This document shows positions 37,412 through 48,033 of a stretch of DNA of 64,000 nt, one piece after another. Source of the stretch: Hypomesus transpacificus (Eukaryota; Chordata; Actinopteri; Osmeriformes; Osmeridae); contig NC_061075.1 in the NCBI RefSeq assembly GCF_021917145.1, positions 1,912,215 through 1,976,214 on the forward strand. The letters are read 5' to 3'. Position 1 is the first letter of the stretch, and every line of letters starts with the position of its first letter. The notes under the pieces were generated by a model, which ran no database searches, had not been told where the DNA came from, and saw only the letters and a list, made by a program, of their open reading frames with translations. The translations under genes were made by a program, and so were the position numbers.

Positions 37412-40400
37412 ATGGACACGTTAAATAAACTAAAGCAATTTGATGCATATCCCAAAACACTAGAGGATTTCAGAATTAAAACATGGGGTGGAGCAACCGG
37501 TGAGTTTTCGTTTGAAATATTTCTGTAGTTAGCTAGCGATATCACCCGTGAACCTCCTGCCATTCATACTTGCCATACTAGCTAGCTAGCCAACAAACTA
37601 TCTAAACTATGCTATCCAGGACTGGGTAGTTCTTTCTAAATATTTGGCTGGCAAACAAGTTACTCGCAGTGATAAAAAATGAAGTGTAATCACTCTCCTC
37701 TTTGTAATGACAATTTATTTTACGGCTGAGCAACAGACGTAGACCGGCAGTAACGCAAAGCTATCGCTAGCTAGCCATACACTCTGTGTCAGTACATACA
37801 ATACAACACAGTGCAGCATAGTAGGGAGGACAAACGTTCTGCTCTCAATGTAATCACAACGGAGAGTTCCAAGCGTCAACAAATGCCAAACTGAACTTAC
37901 TCCTCATTTGACATTGTGATAAAAAACACAATTGTGATATTTAATGTACAGTACGATGTACGCTGATATTATCAGTACATTTACTTTCGAAAACAGTAGT
38001 CAATTTTCGTTTGATGACTGAGTCGTTAGCGTAATTAGCCTCTGTTTAACGACATATACGATAGCGGTCTGTGATACATCCGTTTTCGATCGTTAAAATA
38101 ATAAACATGCCTCACATATCGATGAACCTTTTATGATTTATTATGACATTATATTACTAGTAAACAATTCATGGGTACAATTGTCCTTATATACCTGTAG
38201 TTTTAAACCAGTGTAGCTCACTGTAATGCTGTACGCGACGCGGTTTAGAAAAACTTGTAATTCTACTGCTGTTTAGGAAGCCAAACGGCGACAGTAAAAT
38301 CTCGGCACTCCCCTTACAAAAATCAAAATTCCCAGATGAGTTTTTCAATTGGTGAATCAACCTGTCACTCAAATTAGAGCCAATCCCTGTGTGAATACCA
38401 TCCCGTATGTGGCACAGAGGTTTTCCCATTTTAAGAGGTCTGTAAATGGCTGAGAGCACTTTGAGCCATTGCCTACTAACCTGAACTTCAATGCCACAGC
38501 CTCAATTTGATGTCATTGTGTTCATGAAGGTCTCCTCTACAGGACTGTGAAAACCGCGAACATTTCCCAGCTGGGGGATTTTTTATAATCGAGCTTATGT
38601 CCTAGGAGTGCCCCTGTTTAAGAGCTACATTTTGAGTGCTAACAAACTCCCTATCGCTCTACCCAGCCAGTTAGCTTGCCACGAGCATTCCTCTCCCTGC
38701 TTCACTAACAAAATATGGACAGATGTGCCTTGTTTTCGCTCATTTAATCCGATCGCCCTTAAAATCGGTTAACATATAGTGGAAACGTACATCTACGAAT
38801 CTGTGGTCTCAAATATACATAAAGATGAACATTTTTTTATTCCAGCGCGTTCAAACAGTCCCCTCAGTAAAGGTTGGCTAGCAACTTACAGCAGCAGCCT
38901 GGCCCAGACAGGTGGGGGGAGGGGCGCAAAGGGCACACTTAATAGTGGTATTTTGTTCCAACTCATTTTTTAGACAACTCATTCATTTGTAGCAGATAAA
39001 CATCTAAAAACATTCGAGCTAGTAGGCCCGAAAACTAGGATTGATCCAATGCCTGTGTGAATACCGTCCCGAATGTGGCACTGGCGTTTTAACAGTTTAA
39101 GACGTCTGTAATTAGCCGAGTGGTCTTTACACCCTTGGCTACTAACCTGAACTTTAATGCCACAACCTTAACTTGATGTCAATCTGTTCAGAAAAATGTC
39201 CTCTACAGGACTGTGAAACCGCAACATTTTTCCAGTTGGGACATTTGAGTTATTTGAGTTTAAGTCCGATGAGTGCCTGCAACCATTCACTGCAACGCTT
39301 CATGGAACTCGACTCGGAATCTGAGCTTCAGGGACGCTTGTCAAAAAAAGACAACATTTGGCGTGTCAAGCATTTTAGAATTGTTAATGTGATGTGTTCC
39401 CTTCGTATTTAAGACAAAATACTTCACAAGCAAGAGGTTTGTTAATGTAACTGTATACATATCTCACTCATATTGGCTAATCAGCTAACATGTTAAAGTA
39501 GTTTACATCCAAAGTCGCTGTTGTAAAACTAGCCTCTTTTTCACAAACTGCTGATTAACGGAAGTAGCTTCGAGGTAAAATTCAAAACCTTTAAAAACGT
39601 CTACATTTAGCAAATATTGTTGATATTATTGTGCACACGTATTTTAATATCGTAAATATGTCATTTAATTCCATAATTTCACCAGGAATAACTAATAAAA
39701 ACGTATTTCAGGAAAAACGCTCAAACGGGTTTGTCCTCCCTAAGCATAGTTCACAGCAACATTCTGGATATTGTGTACGTCGTACACAATACGTTGCCTG
39801 AACACCCAATTGAATGGACTTGGTTGCCTCACACCACGAGAAACGCTCTCATGTGTTTCTCTTACTCCTCCAGTCACCATCATCAGTGGGCTCATCATGC
39901 TGATCCTGTTCTTCTCTGAGCTGCAGTATTATCTCACAAAGGAGGTGGGTTTTACACACGCCGTTATCATAAGGTTCTTAGTGAGGTTTGCTTGTAGACT
40001 GGAAGGTCTTGTGTTCATGGAAATGGTTCGTTTAAGGTTCACTTCATCTCAGCTTCTCTTACACGTACAGTTAATGAAAAATAAATGTTGTTTAACTTTA
40101 CCAGTCCCACCAGTTGCTCCAGTGGCTCACTGGTTAGAGTGCGTACTTAACGCAGGGGCCCGGGTTAGATTCTGGGCCATTCCTTCATGTCTTCCCCCCC
40201 CTCTCTCTCCCTCCCTGCCTGCCTTCCCTGTCACTCTCACTTTGTCAAATGAAAAGCAGAAGAAAACAAAAACATTACCAGTCACCAAAGTTCAACAGTT
40301 GGTCAACAACTCTTTCCCCTCTGATATAAGATACTCTACATATCTCTGGCTAGAATACAAAGATGTAGTTTCTGGGTTGTACATCTGAGCTGTCTACATC

Positions 40401-43400
40401 GTATCATCAGTCATAGCAATCTGAGTGGAGATGTAACTTTGTTACCGGTGTAACCGATATGTCTCCATCCTCTCCACAGGTCCACCCTGAGCTGTTTGTG
40501 GACACATCACGGGGAGACAAACTGAAAATCAACATCGACGTCATATTCCCTCACATGCCCTGTGCCTGTAGGTAACAAACAGAAGTGTGACTGCATCATT
40601 CCTACCAATTCTCCAGATAGGTAGGATAGTATATAGAGGGAGACCCAACACGGATGTGGTTTTACTCATTCAGACCTCAGTATTGATGCCATGGACGTAG
40701 CAGGGAGAGCAGCAGCTGGATGTGGAACACAACCTGTTCAAACAGAGACTGGACAAGGATGGCAAACCTGTCACCACAGAAGCTGAGAAACATGGTAGGT
40801 GGCTAGCTCCCAGAGCTCAGGCTCGATAGGACCGCTACACTGGAAAAAGCCAACCCTCTCTGTTCGTTTTGACATTAGTTGTTGATTGGTTGGTTGTTGT
40901 TGTTGTTTTGTGTAGAGATGGGTAAAGAAGAAGGGGGGGAGGCGTTTGACCCCAGTAAATTGGACCCAGAAAGATGTGAGAGCTGCTATGGTGCTGAAAC
41001 GGAAGATCTGAAGTGAGTGCTACTGGGCGATGCCTGGAACAATACACACATTCTTTGTTAGTTGTAATTATGTACAGCAATGTTCTCTGCCATGGTCAAT
41101 TGTCTCCTCCTCATTGCCTGATATTAGAGTAAAGGCATACAAACATATGGTTTTGATGTTTGGCCCATTGGCTGTGTAGGGTTCTGTCTGTTTGTGTAAT
41201 ATGAGACGGTTGTCTCCATTGTCCAGGTGTTGTAACACCTGTGATGACGTGCGGGAGGCGTACCGCAGACGGGGCTGGGCCTTCAAGAACCCAGACACCA
41301 TCGAGCAGTGCAAGAGGGAGGGCTTCAGTCAGAAGATGCAAGAGCAGAAGAACGAGGGCTGTCAGGTCTATGGATTCCTGGAGGTCAACAAGGTAACGCG
41401 CGCACACACACACACACACACACACGCCAGTGAGGTGGGGTCTGAGACTCAAATGCCATTTGCTCTAACCGACTTCCCTTGTGTCTTCTGTCTGTTTTTC
41501 CAACCAGGTGGCTGGGAACTTTCATTTTGCCCCAGGAAAAAGTTTCCAGCAGTCTCATGTCCATGGTAAGAGCTGGGCCCCTGACTGAGCTTCCGTTTTT
41601 TTGGTCATGTGGTCTGTGTAACAAGTCAATGGAACCAGCCTCCCCTTGTTTGATAGGGTAGGCATTACAAGATTGAAAAATATAGGATTTTGATTGGTTG
41701 CATTCAAAATATTTCAGCGTATCCATATGGGTTGTTGTTTAAATATAGCCTGATATAAATATGCTCGGTGCTTTACAGACTGTGTTTATCAGACCACATA
41801 CAGCCAGAGACTTTTGTGTTGTGTGTAAAATTGTATCCTAACTTCCATTCATGAGACAGGCAAAGGAAAACCGGTAAGTCCACTTATTGTAGTTGCTAGT
41901 CACAAAGACTAGTACTTACTTCCTTGCCATTTTCTTGAGTACACTTCCTTCTTACTCTGTTTAATTTGTAATCCTAATTGTAAACTTTTTGTAACCTAGT
42001 ATATTTCCTAAATTATTTTATGTGCACTGGAACAGTAGTATTGCTTACAATCTTTGCCACTCACTAGTGATTTATACATTAGATCTTCCTAATCTTAAAA
42101 ATAACATCCAAATAATGTATATTATAATAAGATTAATATTCAAAATAACATTTAAAATGAAATTGGTATTAATTAACTCATTAACTAATTATCCATTAAC
42201 ACCAATTCTGTAGTTGATTTCATACTAATCAGTACAGCACTAAGTAACATGACATAGTACATTTAAACATAAAGCTGTGAGCACAAAGATCTTTCCCCTT
42301 CCTGCATTGTCTCACAATGTCCCAATCTGGATAACAGCAGAAACACGAGACAAGAATCCCTAGTGATGTCAATAAGGCTGAAGTTACCATGATGAAACTG
42401 CTTATCGTGTTTACTCTTGGGGCATAGGACAGGGTTCACAACCAAAGCTGTAGTTGAAAACTATCCATAGTACTGTAGTTGTGTATTTGTGGCCCTTATT
42501 CCTCGTCATATAGTGACTCTTCTCTCTTCTTTCTGCAGTGCACGCTGTGGAAAGTAAGTCAATTTGTTTTGTAGTTTTGTTTTTGTAGACCCCAAACCCT
42601 TACATCTCATTCTTTTGTAAATTATCCGGTGACATATCGGAACTTCTATCTCATTTCAACACTCACAGCTTCCATTTACTTCAAAAAACATAATCTTTTA
42701 CCCGGTGTGTTGTTGAATGCATTTTTTTAATTGGGGTGGTACAGTTTGGATAATCGGTAAATCATTGAATAATTGATAAATCACATTTCTGAGGGCCATT
42801 TCTTCAACAATAACTTGGAAAAGGGAATGTCAGGTTTTGAGACATGAGAGAACCTCCATTTACTTTACAATGACATGTAGTTTCACATATCCAAAGTTCT
42901 ACTAACAATCTGTCTTGTTTATTTTCAGTTCATGATCTGCAGAGTTTTGGACTGGACAATGTAAGGACACAGGAGAAACCGAATTTTGAACACTTATTTC
43001 CATATGAACTTCCAAGAGGAAGCGATAAAATACTTTTCAGACAGATCTGTTGAATCCTGCTTTGTGTCTGTGTTACAGATCAACATGACCCACTTAATCA
43101 GGCACCTGTCTTTTGGGAGGGACTACCCCGGGCATTTGTAAACCCTCTGGATGGCACGGACGTTGCAGCTCCGCAAGGTTGGCTAACTCTCCCAAAAAAA
43201 CAGCCTCAAATACATACTAAAGAATTTGAAATCACAGCTTTTATTTGACAAACTTAGCCCATCACAGAGCCACAAAGACTCTGTTCCAGCAGATCTACAG
43301 AGATAGTGACATTGTCAGGCATTTCCCAAGATATTGTTTAAACTGAACTAAAAAAACAGCTAGTGTGGAGTTCCCCAATCATCTTTAATCAAGAATTAAT

Positions 43401-46400
43401 CTTAATCTCAGAGACGCCATGCTCTGTTATAAAAGTCCCATTTTGGAAGTTCGATAAGTGACAATTGGAGACAATCTTCAGCAGCGGATTCCCATCCCAA
43501 ATGGACATGAACGTTCCAAACGTCCCCCCGCTTTGCATCATGGTCTTGCCCACTCCTCCCATCAGTTCACGGCCCCTCATTCCGATCCTGGAGAGAGGGA
43601 GACAAACCAGTCAATTCAGACACTGACATCCACGGTAAAATTACCAAACTTGTTCTGTTGTATTTGAACCCTTACCTTAAACAAGAGAAGGTCCCCAAAC
43701 ATGGCACCTGCTGCCATACCAACCGCAAAGCCCATCATGAAGCCCATTTTGACTCTGTCAAAACAGCTGGGCTGGCCCCTGGCCCTGTCCATATGGTCCT
43801 ACTGCCACAGGCATCTAAATAAGATCCCAGTCAGATATAATGCCATTCTAAAAATCCACATGCGTTGCATAATCAGGTCGTTTGCATATTTCGGTGACCC
43901 TACATTATTCTATAATAGTAGATCTAAGATTTTAAACCAGGCATAACAGTTCGCGCAGTTACGCTTGTATATGATACCACGTCCTTGCTAGGCTAATTAG
44001 CTTTTGGGTTTGGAGACCTACTCAGAATCACAATTAGCTAGTGTTATTGACCGGCTTGCACGAGTTTAGTAATCTAGTTTTTTTGTGTCTTACCGGTTAT
44101 AATAAAAACGCATTTTGCCCTGTAATGGTTTAAAAAGTATTTTGTTTTTACAATTCTAGCTGGTTGTTCTACTAGCTAGTAGCACACCATCTACAGCCTG
44201 TCACCTACGGCTGGCCTTGAAAACAGTAAGACTCGATACTCTCGACTGCCGACAGTCGGTACACCAAGTACGACATTGATGAGCAGTCACGTTGACTACC
44301 GTAGTTGAATAGTTTACGTAATGTGTTTTTAAATGTAAGAAAACGATTACGTGTGCTTTCTAGACGATGCTAATCTCAGCTACCCTTCTAGCGCAACTTC
44401 ATAGCAGGCAGACAACTCTCAATGCTGTACACTCATGTTCCGGTCAAATGCTTAATAATCTTCAGAATAAAGGTACATTTTTCAGTTACTGTTCTGATCC
44501 CGCTCACACTGCTGTCCATAAAACAATGTTGTTGAAACAGAACATTCTCCGTTTTTTCAACTTTCATATTTCACAGAAAATGTACATTTCTCGCAAAGAA
44601 CTCGCAAAGGTCAACTAAATAGCAAGGACGATGTGCAGATGTCATTTACATTTCTAAAACTCCAGGCTTGTTCCGCATCATCCTATTTCTCAAATTCAGG
44701 GACATTACCGATCTTATTTTGAAGGCGAATGATCAAAACCGGAAATGCCGTCGACGTCTTTCAAGGCCCAGACGACTGCCAGACGCTACTTTGCTCCCAT
44801 TACTTTTTACTGTTGAAAATATACAGCGCCCCTTGTGGTCTCAGTGCCATTGACGCTTTGTTATAACAGGTATTCTCATTTTTTTCAGATCAATGATGTA
44901 CCAGTACTTTGTGAAAATAGTCCCAACTATTTATGTCAAAGGGAGCTGGCAAGAGGTGAGAATATTGATTGCATAAAAAAGTTCACTCATGCAGCAAATG
45001 CCATCATGGGAAATGTTTACATGTTGAGATGCTGCATTTATTCTCTAGGTGGTGAAAAACAAACCAGTTTTCTGTGACCAGGCATGAGAAAGTGGCTACG
45101 ACGACTAATAGGAGACCAGGGTCTACCAGGAGTGTTTGTGTTGTATGAACTCTCCCCCATGATGGTCAAGTTCACAGAAAAGCAGCGGTAGGTATTGTAC
45201 CTATGGAAACAGAAAACAATATTTGACCCTTTACTGTAAGTTTCACAGTCCCATTCTATGTAAACTACCCTTCAAAAATGTTGGGTCGCTTAGAAATGTC
45301 CTTGTTTCCGTTTTTTCAACTTTCATATTTCACAGAAAATGTACATTTCTCGCAAAGAACTCGCAAAGGTCAACTAAATAGCAAGGACGATGTGCAGTGT
45401 CATTTACATTCTAAACTCCAGGCTTGTTCCGCCATCCAATTCTCAAATTCAGGGACATTACCGATCGTGCTCTTATTTTGAAGGCGAATGATCAAAACCG
45501 GAAATGCCGTCGACGTCTTTCAAGGCCAGACGACTGCCAGACGCTACTTTGCTCCATTGACTTTTTACTGTTGAAAATATACAGCGCCCCTTGTGGTCTC
45601 AGTGCATTGACGCTTTGTTATAACAGGTATTCTCATTTTTTTCAGCATCAATGATGTACCAGTACTTTGTGAAAATAGTCCCAACTATTTATGTCAAAGG
45701 AGATGGAGAGGTGAGAATATTGATTGCATAAAAAAGTTCACTCATGCAGCAAATGCCATCATGGGAATGTTTACATGTTGAGATGCTGCATTTATTCTCT
45801 AGGTGGTGAAAACAAACCAGTTTTCTGTGACCAGGCATGAGAAAGTGGCTAACGGACTAATAGGAGACCAGGGTCTACCAGGAGTGTTTTGTGTTGTATG
45901 AACTCTCCCCCATGATGGTCAAGTTCACAGAAAAGCAGCGGTAGGTATTGTACCTATGGAAACAGAAAACATATTTGACCCTTTACTGTAAGTTTCACAG
46001 TCCCCATTCTATGTAACTACCCTTCAAAAATGTTGGGTCGCTTAGAAATGTCCTTGTTTTCGAACGACGGTGTACATATTCAACGGGTTGAGATGACAAC
46101 AGTGTGACACTTAATGCCAAAAACATTGCGTCTTCGGTGAAGGGGGGCCTTATTGGAATTTTCGTTTGATATAGATTTGACCAATTCTGATTGGTAGTAT
46201 GTGTGTATTTTGTCTGATGTGGAATCTGATGATCTCTTCAGATCGTTCACACATTTCCTGACAGGAGTATGTGCCATCATTGGGGGGGTGTTCACAGGTG
46301 AGTGAATCATGTGTAGTTCATCTATCTTGGTTATCTATAGTGTATTGTGTGTATTATGTTCAAAGCTGTATTGTACTGATAGTTCAGTTCAGATGATTCA

Positions 46401-46433
46401 GGTGTGTTTTAATTGTCTGCCCCCCCCCCTCCT

Positions 46434-46501
<68 letters not shown>

Positions 46502-46585
46502 ACAGTGGCTGGCCTAATAGACTCATTGATATACCACTCAGCCAAAGCTATACAGAAGAAGATTGAGCTGGGCAAGGCCTCCTAG
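37412..46585 (+). CDS. ergic3: ER-Golgi intermediate compartment protein 3, with frame errors in this sequence
   Basis: Cycling membrane protein of the early secretory pathway. Exons: 37412-37499, 39874-39944, 40480-40567, 40674-40794, 40916-41012, 41227-41392, 41508-41565, 42539-42553, 42929-42960, 43079-43177, 45646-45710, 45803-45940, 46242-46297, 46506-46585. Visible parts: [20 protein letters not shown], first membrane helix ([19 protein letters not shown]), CESCYGAE and CCNTC cysteines, [16 protein letters not shown], second helix ([20 protein letters not shown]). Four single-base insertions break the frame: one near 40703, two near 43129-43137, one near 45890. Discounting them, the exon total is a multiple of three and gives 389 residues (human 383-388). 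Exons 11-12 also occur in a second, damaged copy at 44889-44955 and 45049-45187. The 15-base exon at 42539 matches a variably used micro-exon in mammals. Poly(A): 47527-47532, 47538-47543. Confidence 0.92.
38380..38614 (+). repeat. Intronic repeat in ERGIC3 intron 1, copy 1
   Basis: Diverged direct repeat of 39041-39278: shared blocks include TGTGTGAATACC, ACTAACCTGAACTT, AATGCCACA and CTCTACAGGACTGTGAAA. Either an old local duplication or two insertions of one element. Confidence 0.75.
39041..39278 (+). repeat. Intronic repeat in ERGIC3 intron 1, copy 2
   Basis: Partner of the copy at 38380-38614, in the same orientation about 660 bases downstream, with many substitutions and small indels. 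Confidence 0.75.
40110..40272 (+). mobile_element. tRNA-derived SINE in ERGIC3 intron 2
   Basis: A-box-like GTGGCTCACTGGTTAGAGTG and B-box-like GGGTTAGATTCTGG lie about 30 bases apart, followed by a C/T-rich body and a short A-rich end (AAGCAGAAGAAAA). This fits a Pol III SINE. It is not a working tRNA: no acceptor stem is formed. Confidence 0.65.
43478..43814 (-). CDS. romo1: Reactive oxygen species modulator 1, nested antisense in ERGIC3; three frame errors
   Basis: Small mitochondrial inner-membrane protein linked to ROS production, TIM-complex gating and cristae upkeep. Two coding exons: 43676-43814 (ATG at 43812-43814, directly after a tttag acceptor) and 43478-43587. Recognisable text: [10 protein letters not shown], then [19 protein letters not shown], and [25 protein letters not shown]. 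As printed the frame is broken three times by single extra bases: in the Gly/Gln-rich part near 43778, in a GGGG run near 43690, and in a TTT near 43498. Discounting them gives 81 residues with the family C-terminus; human has 79. A minus-strand poly(A) signal lies at 43238-43243, before the next ERGIC3 exon. Errors of sequence are more likely than a pseudogene, because the intron and splice sites are intact. Confidence 0.85.
44550..45307 (+). repeat. Tandem duplication inside ERGIC3, copy 1
   Basis: Direct repeat of 45308-46061. It contains ERGIC3 exon 11-like 44889-44955 and exon 12-like 45049-45187, both frame-damaged relative to copy 2 (missing C after the first acceptor, altered end before the donor, extra A near 45058, jumbled GGCTACGACGACT), although its GGAGTGTTTGTGTTG segment is correct where copy 2 is not. 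Confidence 0.9.
45308..46061 (+). repeat. Tandem duplication inside ERGIC3, copy 2
   Basis: Near-identical to copy 1 apart from scattered one-base indels. Its exon 11 (45646-45710) is intact and its exon 12 (45803-45940) has one extra T near 45890. This copy was used in the ERGIC3 model. Confidence 0.9.
46424..46500 (+). repeat. (CT)n tract forming the polypyrimidine stretch of the last ERGIC3 exon
   Basis: A C-run and about 60 bases of CT dinucleotides run almost up to the acceptor (gtcgacag) at 46505. Confidence 0.85.
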
Positions 46586-47560
46586 TGGTGGAATTCTATG
46601 GTGCTGGAGTTAGCGCAGCCTGTGGTGTGCCCCAATCTCCGGAAGGCTCTCTTGGATAAAGGAAGTGACTACAAACAGACTCACTGCTTCCTACTTAAGC
46701 TGACAACACACTAGGAACTTTTCACATATTTCCCAGAATGGATGAATCTGTCTGAACTCTCTCACATCTCAACCTCTGAGATTCTGCTGTTTTCTTCAGT
46801 TTCTTTGTTCCACAAACAAAAGTGCATTTTCCACAATCCCCCTCGAAGCCCCACCCCCTATGCGTTTGTGAAGTTCAGAAATGATCGGACTCGCATTAGC
46901 AATTTGCTGTCAATCTGTACCAGCCAATCACAGAACATGGGGTTGGGAGTTATTGCCATGTATTGCTGACTCATGTCCAATAGTTTGAGATCTGAGTAAA
47001 CACCCAAAGGGAGTCTGAGATGCCAGTCTAGAGAAAACTAAGGACAACGGCTTTTCCCCAAAGTGTTGGTAGTGATTCACAGTCGATTCCGTTTTGAAAA
47101 CAGATTCCGATCGTTTGTTTTCTTTCATCTCGCCACTTTATCTTACTTGCCAACTATTCTTCTGTGTTGCAGTGGACATATCCTCGACCATCACGCTTTC
47201 TTTACTTAATAAAAAGTCATTTGTAGTGTGTTGTTTCCCAACAGACAGAGTGTCTGTGTCGCTCGGTGAATGTGCGTGATGTGTGGAATCCCACTGGATG
47301 AGAGTGCCACTCAAGGAGACTGGGTTGGCTGTTTTGGATGTGATGGCACCTTTGACATCCAGTTCAGGGGGCAGGGGAAGTCACGCGTAGGTGTGAGTGT
47401 GTGAATGTGCAAGGGTGTGTGTGAGGAGTGTGTGTGTGTGTGTGTTCATCTGGTGCTGTGAACAGCCTATTTTGCAGGTGGGAAAGATGTATTTATATTG
47501 TCCAAAACCGTTTTTAAAATTATGAAAATAAATGTTGAATAAACCAGCTTCTTTACATGT
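46586..47560 (+). other. ERGIC3 3'UTR
   Basis: Non-coding DNA from the stop codon to two AATAAA signals (47527-47532, 47538-47543); contains a short TG microsatellite at about 47420-47444. Confidence 0.65.
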
Positions 47561-48018
47561 CTCAACACATCAATCCGCTTAGTCTTTGAATAATATACCC
47601 AGCTAGCTGAGCACTTAAAAGAGAATGTTTAAAGGAGTCTTTGCAAAGTCTTTGCACACGTACAGAATGTGAAGGTCAACACTTCACTGGTGTTTAATAG
47701 TATTATGGAGTGCATTCCCTTAAAGAGAAACAGGATTGTGATCTTCCATGTGAAAACTCCGTCTCTTCAATAATTGCCCAGTGATCACTGAGGGTAACTG
47801 TTGCCGTTGGGTTGTGCTGGTGTGCATAGAATGCCATTGATACAGTATGACCTCAGGAAAGCTACATTGAGATTCCTGGATGCTAATAAATAAATGAAAA
47901 AATATCATGTGACTCGTGACTAACCCGCTGACATTGTTTAAATATAAATGTACTTCAATGCCTTCTTTGTCAGTTTGCCTTTTTTGTCCTCCATTGTGGA
48001 GTTCCTGTTAAATCAAGA

Positions 48019-48033
48019 CCACAAGGGGGCGCC
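48019..48033 (+). promoter_or_regulatory. CTCF-like motif
   Basis: CCACAAGGGGGCGCC is an almost ideal CTCF core in forward orientation. Confidence 0.5.

Noticed and set aside
40110-40190. tRNA gene
   Set aside because: A/B boxes are present but no acceptor stem or terminator; it is a SINE head.
43478-43814. ROMO1 as a processed pseudogene
   Set aside because: It keeps an intron, splice sites and a poly(A) signal; the breaks are homopolymer-type insertions shared with ERGIC3.
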